Shown piece by piece: positions 13,561 through 13,604 of a stretch of 13,604 nt of DNA. Source of the stretch: Vibrio sp. (GTDB taxonomy: Bacteria; Pseudomonadota; Gammaproteobacteria; Enterobacterales; Vibrionaceae); assembly GCA_007124475.1 (NCBI GenBank), contig SLFB01000330.1, forward strand, positions 1-13,604. The letters are read 5' to 3'. Made by a program: the position numbers and the translations under genes. The notes below the pieces were generated by a model. That model was not told where the DNA came from. It saw only the letters and a program-made list of their open reading frames with translations, and did not search any database. Each line of letters starts with the position of its first letter. The first letter of the stretch is position 1.

Positions 13561-13604
13561 ACAATAGCTGTTAACCTAAATAAAAATTATCCATATACTA
13601 CACC

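Overview
The window looks like ordinary chromosomal DNA of a gamma-proteobacterium, most likely a member of the Vibrionaceae (Vibrio or Photobacterium type). The reasons are DUF3319 and DUF3389 proteins (families I know mainly from Vibrionaceae), Vibrionaceae-like Ddl, SUI1/YciH and YoaH proteins, moderate AT richness, and two full-length ERIC elements plus pieces of others. I see no rRNA, tRNA, CRISPR array, phage module or transposase. The genus is an inference.

Left part (1-1403, + strand): an outer-membrane beta-barrel-like protein of the 'TraF_2' family, then the small UPF0181 protein YoaH, closed by a strong intrinsic terminator. The next gene, metY on the minus strand (1535-2809), has its own terminator facing this one. 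A gene-poor stretch (2810-3273) follows and holds only a start-less 57-codon open frame.

Middle (3274-6035): a minus-strand pair, DUF3319 then yciH (SUI1), diverges from a plus-strand tyrosine-recombinase-like gene whose catalytic set looks degenerate. That gene overlaps tail to tail by 23 bp with ddl (D-Ala-D-Ala ligase, minus). Upstream of ddl lies a composite ERIC region, then a SPOR-domain lipoprotein (minus).

Right part (7253-13604): the large Pat-type protein (acyl-CoA synthetase-like plus GNAT acetyltransferase), preceded by CRP-like sites, converges on a minus-strand cluster. In transcription order the cluster is a MenI/YdiI-type thioesterase, a DUF3389 protein, an SgrR-type regulator fused to a solute-binding domain, and a YhaJ-like LysR regulator that overlaps sgrR by one base. 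A lone ERIC arm lies between pat and the LysR gene, and a complete ERIC lies directly upstream of the thioesterase.

Functionally the genes are a mix: sulfur amino-acid synthesis (metY), cell wall (ddl, SPOR lipoprotein), translation (yciH), acetylation control of metabolism (pat), menaquinone-type thioester hydrolysis (menI) and two regulators. I found no clear undescribed system. The most notable items are the degenerate recombinase beside ddl, an internal 68-residue-offset duplication in the DUF3319 protein, the repeat-rich sgrR leader, the hairpin covering the yoaH ribosome site, and the composite ERIC block.
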